64,000 nucleotides of DNA from the NCBI GenBank assembly GCA_949825025.1, contig OX463778.1:35170616-35234615 (forward strand). Reading direction: 5' to 3'. Position numbers and translations under genes: made by a program. The notes beneath the pieces are model-generated. The model was not told the DNA's origin. It searched no databases and was given only the letters and a program-made list of their open reading frames with translations. This DNA comes from Siphlonurus alternatus. Its lineage: Eukaryota; Arthropoda; Insecta; Ephemeroptera; Siphlonuridae. This document shows positions 1 through 13,800 of the stretch, piece after piece; the first letter of the stretch is position 1, and every line of letters starts with the position of its first letter.

Positions 1-342
1 AACAGAACGTGCCACTCAAATTACAAGACAAGTGCCAATATAAGCTGAAAATTTGTTGAACTGGATGTATTAGCAATGAAATTTTTAGTTTCTGAGAAAA
101 CGGAAGAATGGATCGATGGATGAAAAATCTCTGATGTACAAATATTTGCATTTTTTTCCCCCATCCCTAAAATGATACTTTCTTAGCTGTATCTAAAGGC
201 ATGGTAGCACATTCAGAAAAAAGAAATCTTAATCTAGAGCAGTTGGGAATATAGGACAGAACTTTTTTTAAATCTCTTTGCAAAGGTAAATTAATGTAGA
301 AATAGACAACCTCTTAGGTATTACAGGTAGTACCACTTTGTT

Positions 343-522
343 TCAATGAGGGTATACAATAAAGTTGCCCTGAGCTGGGTTATAGCTGGGGGCTGGGTCG
401 GGCAGGCGCGAGGAGGGATGCAGCGGCGAGGCGAGACGAGGGGGGTTGTTGGCGGCAATCGATACATGCGGCGTGACGCACGCGGGCCAGGTAGGTGGGT
501 AGGCGGCAGGCAGGTAGGCAGC
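343..522 (-). CDS. Candidate terminal coding exon, Pro/Ala/Tyr-rich C-terminus, unknown protein
   Basis: I do not recognise the protein. On the minus strand an AG preceded by a partly pyrimidine stretch (ccttgcag) at 523-524 is followed by 60 in-frame codons ending in TGA at 343-345. The peptide is rich in Pro, Ala and Tyr and ends SYNPAQGNFIVYPH. The segment is much more GC-rich than its surroundings. It is in phase 0 with the donor of the candidate exon at 1174-1226, so the two could be consecutive exons of one minus-strand gene. A GC island with a chance open frame is equally possible. No domain is visible. Confidence 0.25.
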   Translation of the reverse strand, partial: AAYLPAAYPPTWPACVTPHVSIAANNPPRLASPLHPSSRLPDPAPSYNPAQGNFIVYPH

Positions 523-3500
523 CTGCAAGGCCACGTGAGGAGGCTCCATCGTAAGCGATACCTACCCTCGTAACACGAGCTTCTTACATCGCTCGTTAAT
601 GTTCTCAATGCACCAAGTTTGGTCAAAATTTGTACTTGAAATAGCAAACAAACTTTCCAAAAAACAACATTCCATCTAGCATTGCAACTCCTATAGAGAT
701 CATCGAGATCATCGAGATCACGTGTTTCTAACTGCTAAATTAACAGATTAATTTGTGTATAATTCATTTACATCGTTATTGTAAATTTAGGGTAAAATAT
801 ATAAAAATGTAAGTAAAATATCCATAGAAAATTCATTTTGTATCCTAAAATATCAGCTGTAACATTATATTTGCTTTACATAATAATTTTACTCTGATTT
901 AGACATAAAACCATTATTTTATATACATATTAATACGTTTAATACTATTAACTTATTTTGCATGCAAATAACTTTTTAGATTTAAAAAAATATTTTGTGA
1001 ATAGGGTTGACAAAAGAAACGCTGCAATTTATTATTATTATTTTCCTCTACTATAGTTTTGATTTTTAGCGTGACGCTGATATCTTGCATGACATATGAG
1101 AACGACGTCGAAATACGAGAAACACATCAACATAATAAAGTGAAGCCCACACGCTACTATATAGGTAACTCACCTTCAGGTCCGAGATACGCCAATGGGA
1201 AGAGCGATCAACATTCCGAGTATGATCTGCAACACAATATTAGGTTATAGCACATTTTAGTAAAGCCAACAAACAATTTAATGATAGACATAATTACACC
1301 TACACTTACGAGACTTCTCATCTCTTGCTTTCAATAAGTTATCATTGTCATATATAATATATATATATATATTTATACATTTTGATTACATCTGATGCTT
1401 TACTATAATATTTTCAGCAAGTATAATATTGAATTACGTATATTATTATAATTTATATGTATCATATTATATATAAAATAATAAAAATACAATACACGAG
1501 AACCTGTTATAACATGGAAAATTACGTAATTTTTGTCATGTTGTTTTGACCTTGTATAAATACTGCATGCAGTGCAACATTGTGCATGCATTGTGTGACA
1601 TGCGAAATATATATAGGTAAACAGCATTTTTACGATGTTATACTTTTCACAAACGTTATATTATTATAGTATCGTGACTTTGAACTTGTCATTTATTATC
1701 AGTGCCATTAACTTTTTTGCTTGTTATTGAGGAAAACATAATATTTTATTAATTGTATTATTATAACACTGCAGTAACTGCATAGAGGAACTAAATCTGA
1801 AATTTGGTTTAAAGCTTTGGAATTATTTGACGCGATCAAAATATATGTAAACAACTCCGTTTCCTCTTTATGCCCCTTATATATGACGTAGAAACTAACT
1901 CAATGAAATTTTACAATGACGCAAGTAAAGAATTTTTTTTAATTACTAATCAATTTCCTCCTTGTTAAGCATAATTTTGCTGAAACAAACAATTATTAAA
2001 TTATTTAATCTGAATTTTTCAATTTTATAACGAAAATATTGTGTCTTGAAAAAAAACTACGTCTGGTTATAGACGATACAATTTATATAAAATAATGTTG
2101 TACTGTATATTATATATAATACATATAAAATGATATAAATAATATATAATAATTTTATATTGTAAAAAATTCTGACCAGGAATTTTTTTTTTTAATTTTT
2201 TTGCGAAATTCAGTAAAACGCCTGAAAGGTATGCAACTTGTCGATCAGACGTGCGATGCGGGTAGTCTACCACGCCCGATGTGACGTCACGCGGCCCGCC
2301 CCATAACATGCTACGGTCTTTCTTATCGTGACGGGTGATAACCTGGAGAAGTAAGGACTCTGGCCATAAATGCATACACGCTTCACCAGACCCTACATGT
2401 GTGTATGTATAACTGACTTCATTTGCCTAAGCAAGCACGCAATCATAAGTAAGCAGCGCGGTTGTTGTGCATGTTGTGTGTTTGTTGCTGCATTGCTGTG
2501 CTTGGCAAAATATAAACATTGCAGCACTCATACACATACACAACTACAGACTCCAGCTATGAACTCCATCAACCATATAGAACAAACAAAATTGGCAACA
2601 TTTGTCACGCAAAATGACAAGTATAACGGAATTTTAAGTAGAAAATGTATATAAACAAAAGGAATGTGTACAAAATTAGCTAACTTGATAGCAGTGCTGC
2701 GATAACTGGACAAAAATAAACTATCAGCACGGTTAAAACTTAAAAGGGTTATCCATTTTTATTTATTTTTAGAATATAATTTTTGTTTACCGTTTTGCAC
2801 TTCTAATACAAATTATATGAAACATTTATTGTTAAAATTGCAACATGCTCAATTGCAATGTTACAAAAAAAGGTATAATTTATTAGAAATAAATTATTGT
2901 AAATTTTACTAAATAGATTGAACAAACATACAAGTATATGTGTAAGTTTATATTATAATTGAACTGTTATTATATTATGGCAATATACCAGAAAAAAATC
3001 TCAACCTAATTAAAACCTAAATATATAACGTTAGTTACACCTAAAAGAAATTATTATAAAAAGTACATAGATTAAAAGTCTATTATATACCAATTACCAT
3101 TAGTTTCAATAATAATTATGGCTTTGTGACACTAAAATATTTAGGTAGTTCCTCGAATTTCTTTCCCTTCCATCAGCAATCGTACATATACGTGAGAGTT
3201 TCGAGAGGAACAAACTTTCAGTTCATCCCTTTGCTTTCTCTAAGCTCACTGTCAGTGAAATCACCCCCCCCCCCCTTCCCCTCACTGCTTCGTTACGCCC
3301 ACGTTCGTCACCGCCTCCACAAAACGGGAAAGCAGCAGCTCCTGAACACCAGAGCACCGTCTTCTAATGAGCAAAGTGAGACACCCTCACGACGTCAACA
3401 TAATATTGACGGCTTCACTGAAGCTTATACAGTTACCATCAAGAAGTATCAACAGCAACGCTGCTGCCTTGCTTCATCAACACTCGCTTCCTTGAGAAAT

Positions 3501-5657
3501 AATGTAAACCACTCGTTACTGCCTGCAATCGTCCAAACATATATATAAAGAAAATACAATTATCTTTTTGAAATATAAAAGATTTAAAGTACTCTCAAAA
3601 TTATCAATTGCGTAATGAAAATTTTACCGAGACTTCTGTGTACATCTTAATTACTATATACGAGATAACAATGCTTGGTATATTTCATGATGTCGAGTTG
3701 TGTAAACAAATAAAATTATATCTATATACCGCAGTGATATATGTTATAATGAAAGTGTGTCTTGTCTCGAGTGAGGCTCCCTCGATATCAAGGACTTCTG
3801 TCTCAATGTAATTATTGAATCAAATTTAATTAAATATTTTTCACTTCTAAATTTTAGTACATTAATATAAAATTTATTTAATAATATTTTATAGATTATA
3901 TATAAACCTGGTTTATTTAAATATGACGCAAGGTTTAAATATTACGTTATAAACTTAAATCAAATTTGGTAGTCATAATAATACATATAATATCATAACT
4001 CATAACATTCATAGCTATATATTATTTAATATCATATAATAGACATGAACTTGATGATTACAAGCACTGATTAAATATTAGTGACAAAAAAGAAAAGTAC
4101 TACAATTATATTAAAAAAAAAATCTTCAATAATGCTGTGACAACAGTTTTACTATTATGTGACAAAACATAAATATTATGACGTATATAATGCAACAATG
4201 TTCAATGTTTTTAAATGCAAGGCCATTTCATTAATACAATGCTTTTTCCTGCTGTTTTTCAAGTGTCGTTGAAAATAAGATACGATTTACGATGGATAAT
4301 TTTACGAGAACAAGAATTTCTCGTATGCATAATTTCATTTTTGTACAGGAACGCACGAGTGCTACATGATACTACAATAATTTTAGCAATAATTTTGGGA
4401 TGCAGAGCTTGCTCTGAGCTTGTAACATTACAATTAATATACAATAATTATGTAGCTAAAATTTTTTCATTAATAAATTATAAATTAAAAAAAAATCAAA
4501 ATTACTTTAATTATTTATAATATAAATTTTACACATTTTTTTTTTTATATATAGTTTCAAATATGCAAAGTTCTATGAAGTTTTAACACAAATTTGATGT
4601 GAACACGAATAATAGAAAGTATATGATATATACAGTTGAACAAGGTCTCATGTAAAAGCAATTTAGCGTGGCACTGCAGACACTTTGTATTAACAAAGGT
4701 GTACAAGAGAGGGTTACAAGCCGCAGACAAAGGACGGCTGCTGATGATACAGATCCCCAAGAGCGGTCGCTTGCTCGCGGCGGGGGCGGTGAGCCGGATC
4801 GTCCGCGCGCCGTTGATCTCAGCTGCAACTCGTTACCTCCCCATCCTCCCACCCCACACGCCGTAGCGACACAGCCACAGCCAGTACTGCAAGCATAAGC
4901 CACGTGCGTCGGCATCGCGCGGGATTCGGATTTACAATTTGTTTGGGAGCATTTAAGCCCTTCTATTCCATGAAAGAAGCCGTTTTGAGTATTAAATTGC
5001 ATGCATGAACGAGATATATGCAGTTATATAAATTGACAAAAAAAAATATGGGAAATTTTTGTAAACGTCAGTACCAAACTGGAAAATATTACTCCTTAAA
5101 AGTATTATAGTTTTTATCATTATTATAACAAGTTGCAAAAATGTTAATTATAGACTGTTATAGTCTATGATATATAGTTCCGGAATCCATGTATAATAAT
5201 AAGTGACATTGATTAATAATTATGTATAATTTTATTGTGTATAATATAAATTTTTAATGTACAGTGACTTTGAAAACTATGCTTATAATAGAATATTCAT
5301 TGCGATAATCAGAAGAGAACTATATATATATAATAATATATACATATATATATAAGCGATACTATATTATATATTTATATATATTATTATATACATTGCA
5401 AAGAATCGCATCATGGAATGCAGTACCATGCATGCAGCATGTCGCGTATAAGTGAGTGAGAACTTTTCATGTCAACAATGTATGTTTCTTACAACTTCAT
5501 TTTTTTTGTGTTTTTTTGTGTCTCAAGGTAAATGCAAGCATAGCCCTCTGGTGGCCAGGCGGCTTTATGATGCAAGGAATATTTTCTGCGAGAAAATTTA
5601 AACACTTGGTGTCCAAAAAGGCAGCACATTGGAGAACGTAATTGATAATATCATATG
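523..5657. other. AT-rich intergenic or intronic DNA with GC-rich islands
   Basis: Apart from the candidate exon at 1174-1226 I see no supportable gene. GC-richer islands lie near 2220-2375 (containing TGACGTCA), 3180-3540 (with a C12-13 run at 3266) and 4725-4905. Their open frames lack recognisable domains and the strands cannot be told apart. The rest is AT-rich simple sequence, including TA-rich palindromic stretches near 5320-5400. Confidence 0.5.
1174..1226 (-). CDS. Candidate internal exon bounded by good splice sites, unknown gene
   Basis: On the minus strand the segment is framed by an acceptor (attgtgttgcag) and a donor (GAAG|gtgagtta), a 53-nt exon-like unit. One frame is open throughout and ends in phase 0 (peptide ends HWRISDLK). 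A second frame reads a hydrophobic stretch (IILGMLIALPIGV) but meets TGA five bases before the donor. The splice sites are convincing; the reading frame is not settled. It could be coding or part of a long non-coding RNA. Confidence 0.35.
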
Positions 5658-5795
5658 AGGTCTGTTCGGAGACTGTTCGTAAATACACAATCAGAAAGAA
5701 TCAATTATTTGTGATGATCCTTATGTTCCATGTACAGAAGGTTCATCACATGCAAATAATCGATTCTTTCTGATTGTGTATTTACGAACAGACCT
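5658..5795. mobile_element. MITE with ~45-bp terminal inverted repeats
   Basis: The ends AGGTCTGTTC and GAACAGACCT are inverted repeats that continue as GTAAATACACAATCAGAAAG and its complement, and then through a shared CATGTGATGA-like inner part. The left arm carries an extra 11 bases (GGAGACTGTTC) that repeat its own tip. There is no coding capacity. A related tip (ACAAACAGACCT) appears at 26340-26352. No clear target-site duplication was found. Confidence 0.6.
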
Positions 5796-6824
5796 ATTAT
5801 CAACAACTTATACTAAACGGAACTTTAAATAATAAATAAATTATATATATTTTAAAACTTAAAATATATGCTGCATGAGTGTTTCTCTTTATTCTTTATA
5901 TAATTACAACGAGTACAGATTACATTAAATTAGTTTCTATATTTCATTACAGCCACAGGTCATGGAAGAATTTTAGCATAAAATCACATATGCACGATTC
6001 AAAGTTTCGATCTATATATAATTATATTTTTTTTGTAATATAATGTTATTATACTGTACTGTATATAAGACTGTTGTTCATTGTATAAATATTTATTATA
6101 TCGGATCCCAATCTCATGCACTAAACTGCACGGCACCACAAGAAGGTATCAACAAATTATACAATTTCAAAATAATAGTAAATAAATAGATGTATATATT
6201 TTATATACATTACAACAGTGGACAAATTATATCCTAAAAAAATATTCAAAAAAATTAAAAAATTCTACTTCTTGATTATTCCCCGCCATGTAGTTAATGA
6301 GACTTAAAATTTATTGGCAATTAATTTTTGTAAAACGAGATTTATATTTTTGATTTTTACATGTGCTGAGATTGAGACAATATTGCTTATTATTGAGACG
6401 TGCGAACAGCATTATTGCTACAGATGCAGCTGCAAGTCGGCGGCTTGGCCAGCTTGCTAAGGCGCGCGGGGGAGTGCTGCACGGTGCATGCACGCGTGTC
6501 TGCAGAGGGGGGAGGGGCGGTGATGGATGCTGGGCGCGTGTGCCAGGCGTACGTCTCCCCAGCAGCTGCGAGCGAGCATCGCTACACTGCACTTCGGCAA
6601 ACTAACTAAAACACTGCATGGAAATGTCGACATCATATATGCACGAGTATAATGCTATGCATAATATATATAGCTATGCGCTATGCACCAAACCCTCAGT
6701 TAAAATTAAATGTAAGCCAAATTAATTATGTATACTTCTGATTCAAAGGTAACAAAACAGGCAAGAGAACAATTTTTAAAATATGTGTGCAGAAGTTTCA
6801 TTTAGTTAGGTTCCTTATGCGTTA

Positions 6825-6858
<34 letters not shown>

Positions 6859-7285
6859 TTGAAATTTATACAAATTTTGGATAATGCATTATCGATGCGC
6901 CAACTTATGAAATATTATCCCGGATTTCAGCTAGTTGGTTTTCATAGATCGTTCGCTTGCGTGCTCATACCAACAAAGACAATTAGCAGAAGCTATAATG
7001 AACATAAATATATAATATATATATAAATAAATATATAATATATAGAAAATGTAATAAATAATTAAATAAAAGCTAACCAATTACGTTATAAAAAATAACA
7101 CATAAAATTGTAAACAACCGATTGTTTCGATTCAGCAGTTGTTAAGTTTCCACCGTTCTCCGTTATTAAATTCTAAATGTTGGAATATTTTATTATATAT
7201 TATATATGTACTACCTCACTGAAAACTTGACTGAACGTCGAATTAGAATGAAGGTTAAACATTGACGAGAACACACGACTGGTAG
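5796..7285. other. AT-rich non-coding DNA with one GC island
   Basis: There is no supportable gene. A GC-rich island lies at about 6410-6605; its frames on both strands are open but have no recognisable content. A (TA)n tract lies near 6825-6860. Confidence 0.5.
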
Positions 7286-7510
7286 CAAACTGGGCAGGCA
7301 GATTTAAAAATTACTGAAGCAGTAAGTGCTGGCCGTCCAGTTAGAGGGCAAGATGGTGCAGTTTTGCTCATACCTCCAAAGGCTAGAATAAATTTGTACA
7401 AAAATGGTTTCGTTATTAGATCTGTTTCCAAATGGAATCAGCTTCCATGCAATGTTAAAATTTTTACTGACCAGCAGTTTTCTTCTGCTGTTAAAAATCA
7501 CTATTTATAA
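7286..7510 (+). pseudogene. C-terminal remnant of a non-LTR retrotransposon ORF2
   Basis: The plus-strand frame is open for 75 codons and ends at TAA 7508-7510. The peptide pattern is that found after the reverse transcriptase of many LINEs: basic residues and prolines, then a K-W-N-x-L-P motif (SVSKWNQLPCNV), then an F-x-x-A-V-K-x-H-Y-L ending. Upstream the frame is stopped at 7283-7285, so only the 3' tail of the element is left. The family is a Jockey- or RTE-like guess. The opposite-strand frame is a shadow. Confidence 0.6.
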
Positions 7511-7582
7511 GCTAAAAATTCTAAGTTATAACATTGTTATTATGATATTAGCTTATTGCTGTATTTTTAATTGTAAGTTATT

Positions 7583-7924
7583 AAAGGCATACAGGCCTCA
7601 AAATACAAAGTAGACAGTCACCAAGTGGGTTTAGAGTATATAATCAACATTCGCATCATTTTTTTCCACGCGTGATGCATCCGTGCGAAGTCGCAGTTCA
7701 AAGTAAGAAATTTAGTCCTTGATGACGTCACGAAGTCCTTGATGACGTCACAACACAATGCTAATCGGTGCTAGCTGTGAGCTGTGACGTCAGCAAGGAC
7801 TTCCTTTACAGCGCGACTTCGCACAGACGCACCGCGCGCAGGTAAAAATAATACGAATGTTGATTATAAACTTGAGCAACACTTAATGTCTGTCTAATTT
7901 GTAATTTGAGGCCTGTATACCTTT
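7583..7924. mobile_element. MITE with long imperfect inverted repeats and central TGACGTCA motifs
   Basis: The outer ends AAAGGCATACAGGCCTC and GAGGCCTGTATACCTTT pair, and so do inner arms containing TATAATCAACATTCG and its complement. Further inward, GCGAAGTCGC pairs with GCGACTTCGC. The centre holds three copies of TGACGTCA. The element begins about 70 bases after the LINE remnant. No transposase is present and no clear target duplication was found. Confidence 0.6.
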
Positions 7925-7931
7925 GAGGCAT

Positions 7932-8016
7932 TGACGGTGTTAAATGCGTATTCGTTGACGACGGATAATGTTATTCTTATGAGGCGTCGTCAACGGATAC
8001 GCATTAAACACCGTCA
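7932..8016. repeat. 85-bp hairpin, about 36-bp stem
   Basis: TGACGGTGTTAAATGCGTAT at the left pairs with its complement at the right (ATACGCATTAAACACCGTCA), allowing one base offset. The stem continues through CGTTGACGACG and leaves a loop of roughly 15 bases. The size and stem length would suit a microRNA precursor, but a short foldback transposon next to the preceding MITE is at least as likely. Strand cannot be decided. Confidence 0.45.
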
Positions 8017-8088
8017 TGTAAACGTGGTGAGTGTATATTTCTTTTTTGTAACTTGGGTGAAAAATAAAAATAAATAAATAAAAAATAA

Positions 8089-8420
8089 AGTCTAGTTTGT
8101 GACGTCACGGTGACGCTCCGTGAACTCCAGAGTGCGGCACGCGGCCCCTCTGTCTGACACCCGATCTTCCTCCTCCACTACCACCGCTACTGCATTACTG
8201 CGCCGCTCTCGCCCTCCACTATTGTGTTACTGCTGCTGCGTTCATTCAGTTCCGCGTGCACCTGTCGCAGCCGACACTACACTATAACTACACCCGGCTG
8301 CTGCTGCTGTTACACTGCACCACGTGCGTGCGTACGGTGATGCAACAAGCGTGCAATATTTGACACCAAAGCCACTTCCGTATCAGATTGAAATCACGGC
8401 GGCAGCCAGCATGCTTGGTC
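8089..8420. other. GC-rich island, possible promoter or untranslated exon
   Basis: This segment is strongly GC-richer than its flanks. It starts with a TGACGTCA palindrome and contains CTG/CCG-rich runs and an ATTCAGTTCC that fits the arthropod initiator (TCAGT). No long reading frame or strong splice pair is visible. I can only say it looks regulatory or transcribed. Confidence 0.25.
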
Positions 8421-9593
8421 AACAGTTTTACTTTTAATTGGGAAGTCGTGTTTACATTGTAGTTAAGGACGTTTAGGATAAATTCATCACAATAATTAGC
8501 TCCATATGTAGCACGTTCAATTAATTTCTGTATATAAAAGCAGCTGATCGACTTCCACGAGAAGAAGCAGTATCACTAAAAAGGTTTTTAAGTTAATTAT
8601 CATGCCATATGTCAATGATGTCAAGATGACACCTATACAAGAGATACGAAACACGCAACAACTACTGTGTTACAGATTATACAGTCTTACTCAGAACTGA
8701 AATCTACTACAAAACTGCAGTGTATAATAGAAATTGAAGAATGTTATCAAAGCGGATATATATATCATTACACTGCATTTAAAACTAAGCTGTTCGCTGC
8801 TATATTATTAATAATATACATGGTACCATGTATGCATTATAAAATTGCAAATTATATCATTATTACATTCGTCATCATAATATGGCAAGCACCATCAAGA
8901 TTTTTGCTAATTTGTGTTTTCGTGTAAAACACTGTTATGCGCTAATATAATTATATTTATATATACATATATATGTACACATATAATCAATTTACCTATA
9001 GGTAAATTATAACCCTGTATTATTATTGTATAATATATAACTGGAACATTATAAATATTACAAAATCAATAAAAACGAGGCAATAGCATGTAAATAAAAA
9101 TCAAATATCACGCACAAAATAAAGCAAAAAAAAAAAAAAAAATATATATCTCTAATAAACTAATACACAATAAACTAATAATACAAAGACATGGCTAAAT
9201 CGTGAAGTTGCGGGTTATGCAGCTCGTGTCACGTCGTTCGATGACGGGAAGTAAAAGACCCGCGACACCGCGAGTTGATGCTCAATGGAAATCCTGACGA
9301 TATAGCATCGCAACAGCTATCTCTGACAGATATATTATAGCAAAGCTCCCTTATCAGTATATATACAGCATGTTCAAAATAAAACGCAAATTATTAATAG
9401 AAAACTAAGGTGGACTTCTGAATGTAAAGCTATAATATCGTCGATAAAAAGCACGTAATTTTTATATAATTAAAACAAATTATAATAATAATATCAATAA
9501 AATATCACAATTTGATGATTTTGACAGATAGATATTATAAAGATCACCACTTTAATCATAATTTTAATCACACTCTCAAAATGTTGATGTTGA
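8421..9593. other. AT-rich DNA, nothing recognised
   Basis: There are short open frames only. A 20-bp perfect palindrome (AATTTACCTATAGGTAAATT) lies at about 8990-9010 and an A-run near 9127. Confidence 0.5.
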
Positions 9594-9687
9594 TTGATTA
9601 TGAGACAAGAGTGGTGGGTGAACACTCACCCCCTTGACCACGGGTCAGCTGCTACCACACACACGGGGCCAGCTGCTGTGGCTAGGG

Positions 9688-9776
9688 ATGGACGAGGTGA
9701 CCGTGGCCGTGGCAACAATCCAACTGACTGCCAAAGTGAAATCAGTGCTGGCGGGCCTGCTGCCGTTAACTGGCAG
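9688..9776 (+). CDS. Candidate first coding exon, small protein, unknown
   Basis: An ATG in good context (aggATGG) opens 29 codons, hydrophobic near the end (LAGLLPL), and runs into a strong donor (GGCAG|GTAAGG). A strong plus-strand acceptor (tttgctttcttcacag) ends at 10520 and is followed by AATAAA at 10556-10561. Joining these would give a very short ORF of about 31 codons. The same DNA read on the minus strand also looks like an exon (9630-9769, acceptor ccttacctgccag, donor GGGG|gtgagtg), so the strand is not settled. Confidence 0.22.
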
Positions 9777-10790
9777 GTAAGGACTTGCAAGCAATAATGC
9801 ACTTGGACACGATCGACTAGCACCATATACCTTCTATGGCAAAATGTACGGTCGCAATTCGCTTGCGGTGACGGAGAGTACCAAGGGTAGTTGAACCCTC
9901 CCTCTCATTCGCTAGCAGCAGATGATTTCCCTGCCCGTGGCACGTCCACCTAACTCGGCTTACCGCCCACACACATGAAAGCTATTTTTAGAACACTATA
10001 CCTGCCTGGCAATGTATTAAAACATTTAATAATGACATGAATGAAATCCGAGAATTTACACAACATATAGAATTATACGATGAAGTGAATTAACTGAATT
10101 AATAAAATATAGGATCATAATGTATTAATTTAATGGCAGTACTTTGTGGTATTTTTCATATAAAATAATTTGAAATTGTTATAATTAGCAGCACAAAAAT
10201 TATCGTACAATAAAATTGACAACTGCAGGACACGTCACACTGACACGACCTTCACGATACCTCACTGGCTGTTACAATCTTTGGGCAAGCCTACTGTAGT
10301 AGGTGGGGTGTATACAGTGCTAGAGATTACACCGACTTATCAGTTGGCGAACATCGAAAAACTTGGGTTGTGCGCGTCCACGCGCCGATATCTTCTGATA
10401 AGACTATTCCATATGGGCAGCAAGTTGCAATGTGAAGGAATGAATACAGTAGCATTAACTATAATATAATATATTAATTAAGGAATACTTTTCATTTCCA
10501 TTTATTTGCTTTCTTCACAGCAGTTAATATCATGAGACTAAAACACGAAGATAAGAATAAATAAAAAATGCTATATTTTTTCAATAATTTCAATGTGCAA
10601 TGCGCATAGCAGGAACATTATAATACTAAAATTCATAAATATAATGTATAGTTGTATAGACAATTTTATAAATACCCTATAATAATTTGTTTTTTATAAC
10701 CAGCGTATGCAAGCAAAGAAGATAAAACATAAAAACAGGGGTGTAATTATTGTACAAGTGAGTAAAAAGGGTAGGATGGCGATCACTTAC

Positions 10791-10843
10791 CTCACGAGAG
10801 CAGGTCACACTAGCGCACACTCCGGGCATTGCTCACGAGATTC
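10791..10843 (-). CDS. Candidate exon with a start codon, unknown gene
   Basis: On the minus strand the 53-bp segment lies between an acceptor (attcgttgttgcag) and a near-consensus donor (GTGAG|gtaagtga). All three full-length frames contain stops, but an ATG at 10827-10829 opens 13 codons (MPGVCASVTCSRE) that reach the donor in phase 0. It therefore fits an initiator exon with a short 5' leader, or a non-coding exon. The downstream partner is unknown. Confidence 0.3.
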
Positions 10844-13800
10844 CTGCAACAACGAATTTGCAAAGTCAGTCAATCGTTACACGGCACTCAAATTTTTCAC
10901 TTCATGCATGTCTGCATGCCCGTCAATATCGCACCAACTGATGCCACGCACGCATGAACGCTAACGGGGCGGAGAATACGCTAATTTTCTTGCGAACATT
11001 TTATGGCCTGTGGGGTGCTGGGTTGAGCGTCGATGACATGTAGAGGGAGGAAGAAGTGCTAAGATATGTTGATGACTTTTGAGCACTTAAATTTGGCCAA
11101 GTCATTAAAAATTTTCTCTATATATTTTCGACGGTAAAACCGTAAGTGCAAAGCTTTCTTGATGTGAATGTATATGGTATGGGATAGTGTAATTCAGAAC
11201 TGAAAGAGACCATAAAAGCTAGAGGATATATTATATAAAACGACAAGTATTCAGGTATGCAGGGTAGATTTTATAACAACGTTATATAGTTATACCTGGC
11301 AATGCAAGCCACCCCTGCCGGCTCCAAATACCGTGTGTTATATACCGACATTAGAGAGCAAGGTCGTGGGATAGGGCCACCTCGAGGCATGGCTAGGGGT
11401 GTCGGCTGGCACGCCGCCGGTCGCGTGAAGGCAGGAGCTCGATACCATCAACGAGACGACGACATCGTTATCACGAGCCATCACGGCCGGGGCAAGCTTG
11501 CGTGCTTGCCTGCTGCATCGCACCGCGGTGGTGGTGGCCACATCATCTAGCGCAATCCCGGCCTTGCTCCCTATATACGTATTATATAGCAATATGACCC
11601 CAACGTCACATATCTCAGAATGCAGTTTAATATAGTATGACTTGTTTTCTCATTATTGGTATAGGACATTAAATTATTTTTGTTCTTATCTTATAAACAA
11701 ATATTCTGAGCAAACGAAATATCAGATGTAAGTTAAGTATATATCACTGCATGCAGGAACATCAAATCTCAAACAGATCTCGATCGCGGATGGTATTTAT
11801 AATTTTAAACCAGAACTTATAGATAATTTATGCCACCTCGTAAAAAATATTTTTTCAGCAAGTAATAAATGCAATTTGAGTGTATCGACGAAGAGATAGG
11901 GATAAGAAGGTACTGACAAAAGTAGTAGAATAAAATATTTAGGTATCTGCATATAATATGTGGTATCTGCGAATAGGGCGAATACAGAGTATATACATAA
12001 TACTATACATGTATCATATATTTAATATTTATATTAAATTTATACAGTACTGATGAATGGTCTGCGTACTGCGTATCATGTATTATATATACACCATAAT
12101 AATAATTATTTAGGCTGCAAACACCCACTCATATTGAATTCGTTAAATATAATAATGTTTTACATGCTGTATTCGATTCGAGGCAGAGTCCTACGCCATA
12201 TGTGTGTCTAATATACAAAAATATGGCTGAAGTAAATGTCAACACGTTGTGTGCATGCTGAATAACGAGAGTATTCCGCACGAGTTGCTGTTGCGAGGGG
12301 GGAGTGCACACCTCCGCAAGGTAGGCACCACCATCAAGTTTGAGGGGGAGCTGCTGCTGGCACATAGCTGCTATGTGAGCTCAGCCGGTCCCGCTAGTCC
12401 GAGCAATGGTGGACCTGCTTAGCTGACCTCTCCAGCAGCCTCGCCCGACCTGCTGCCTCCTATGCTGGCCCGCCATCTCTACGTCAGTTGTCGCCGCCTC
12501 GCGTGAGATCACCGCACCACCACCCGGCCTCCTCGTAATAACCAGATTCTAACTAACGCCTATATACTGCTGCTGCTGCCTACCACAGAGAACAGATCAA
12601 CCACGTGATAATTTAATATTCAAACACGAGCAGTAAAAAATATTGCTTAATATTACGTACTTTATAAATTGTTTTTAATGTTATGTGTTATTTATTTACA
12701 TAATTATTATATAATAATATAATACAGTATATAACATTTCCACGGTAAATTTTTTTAACTAAATTTAAATATAGCAATATATGAAGGAAGGGGGGACGGG
12801 GAGAAGAACAAAATCTTCATAATTATAATAATAATTTATTAATTTTTATGATGTCAAAAGATCGAAGCATGACTGTGACCATTGCTTTTTTTAACCATGC
12901 ATAAAGAAGAATAAAGAAGAATTTTCAGACTAAAAACACTTATTTTATGAGGTCATCCAAGATTTTATTTTTTTTTATTTTTTACTTTTCTTTTTTTTTC
13001 TTTTTTTTTATTATTTTTTTTTTTTTGCTTTTACACACAAAATATTCTAAATTTTATTTTTCAATAAAATTTATCTATCTTCTATTATTTAATAGTTTAA
13101 AGTTTTTGTAACCCCCGCGCAAGCATGCACGTTAACAGATACAGTAGTACAAAGTACAAACATCTTTATACTTATATAATTAATATATATAAATAATAAT
13201 ATAAAAAAGCATATAATATAGTATTATAAACAGAGTCAATGGGTTATTATTATTGTACGTCAAAAGAGAAGTCCCATCACTATAATGAAATTAGATATAA
13301 TAATATAAAAAAAAATGATTAGTTACGTTATCTTTATTTTCCAAGGCGTAATAAAAGACAGTATACAATGCTTTGTACATACAAGGCCTTTGTTATCTGA
13401 AATGTGCGTGATCAGATGGTCTGATCTGCCGCCGCGAATTACCCCCACCACTCCCTCGCGGCGGCGGCGGACGACGACAGACAGCTAGCTAGACGCGGGA
13501 CAAAAAGCGCGGGGAGATGCACCGTGAGCTCGCGCCTTGCTCACTCGTTCCGCTTGAAGCAGCGGCCTCGACAAGAAACAATCTGGCACTGACCATTTCT
13601 CAAAAGCAACCACCGATATAAAATTTAATATAGAAAAAAACTTAAAGCACCTGTACTCTCAGCGTGTAAACAATAAGAGAGAAAAGAGATAACCTTCGAA
13701 AGGAACCCAATCGACAAGCTGGATCGACAACTTATTACTACACTGAATCATTATCGACAAAAATTACATCCTGCGTATATATAATAGTGTAATTTTTTTT

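Noticed and set aside
2067..2375. 102-codon minus-strand frame as a gene, with acceptor-like ttacttctccag
   Set aside because: There is no matching donor, the second half is AT-rich simple sequence, and the GC part contains the TGACGTCA motif seen in repeats.
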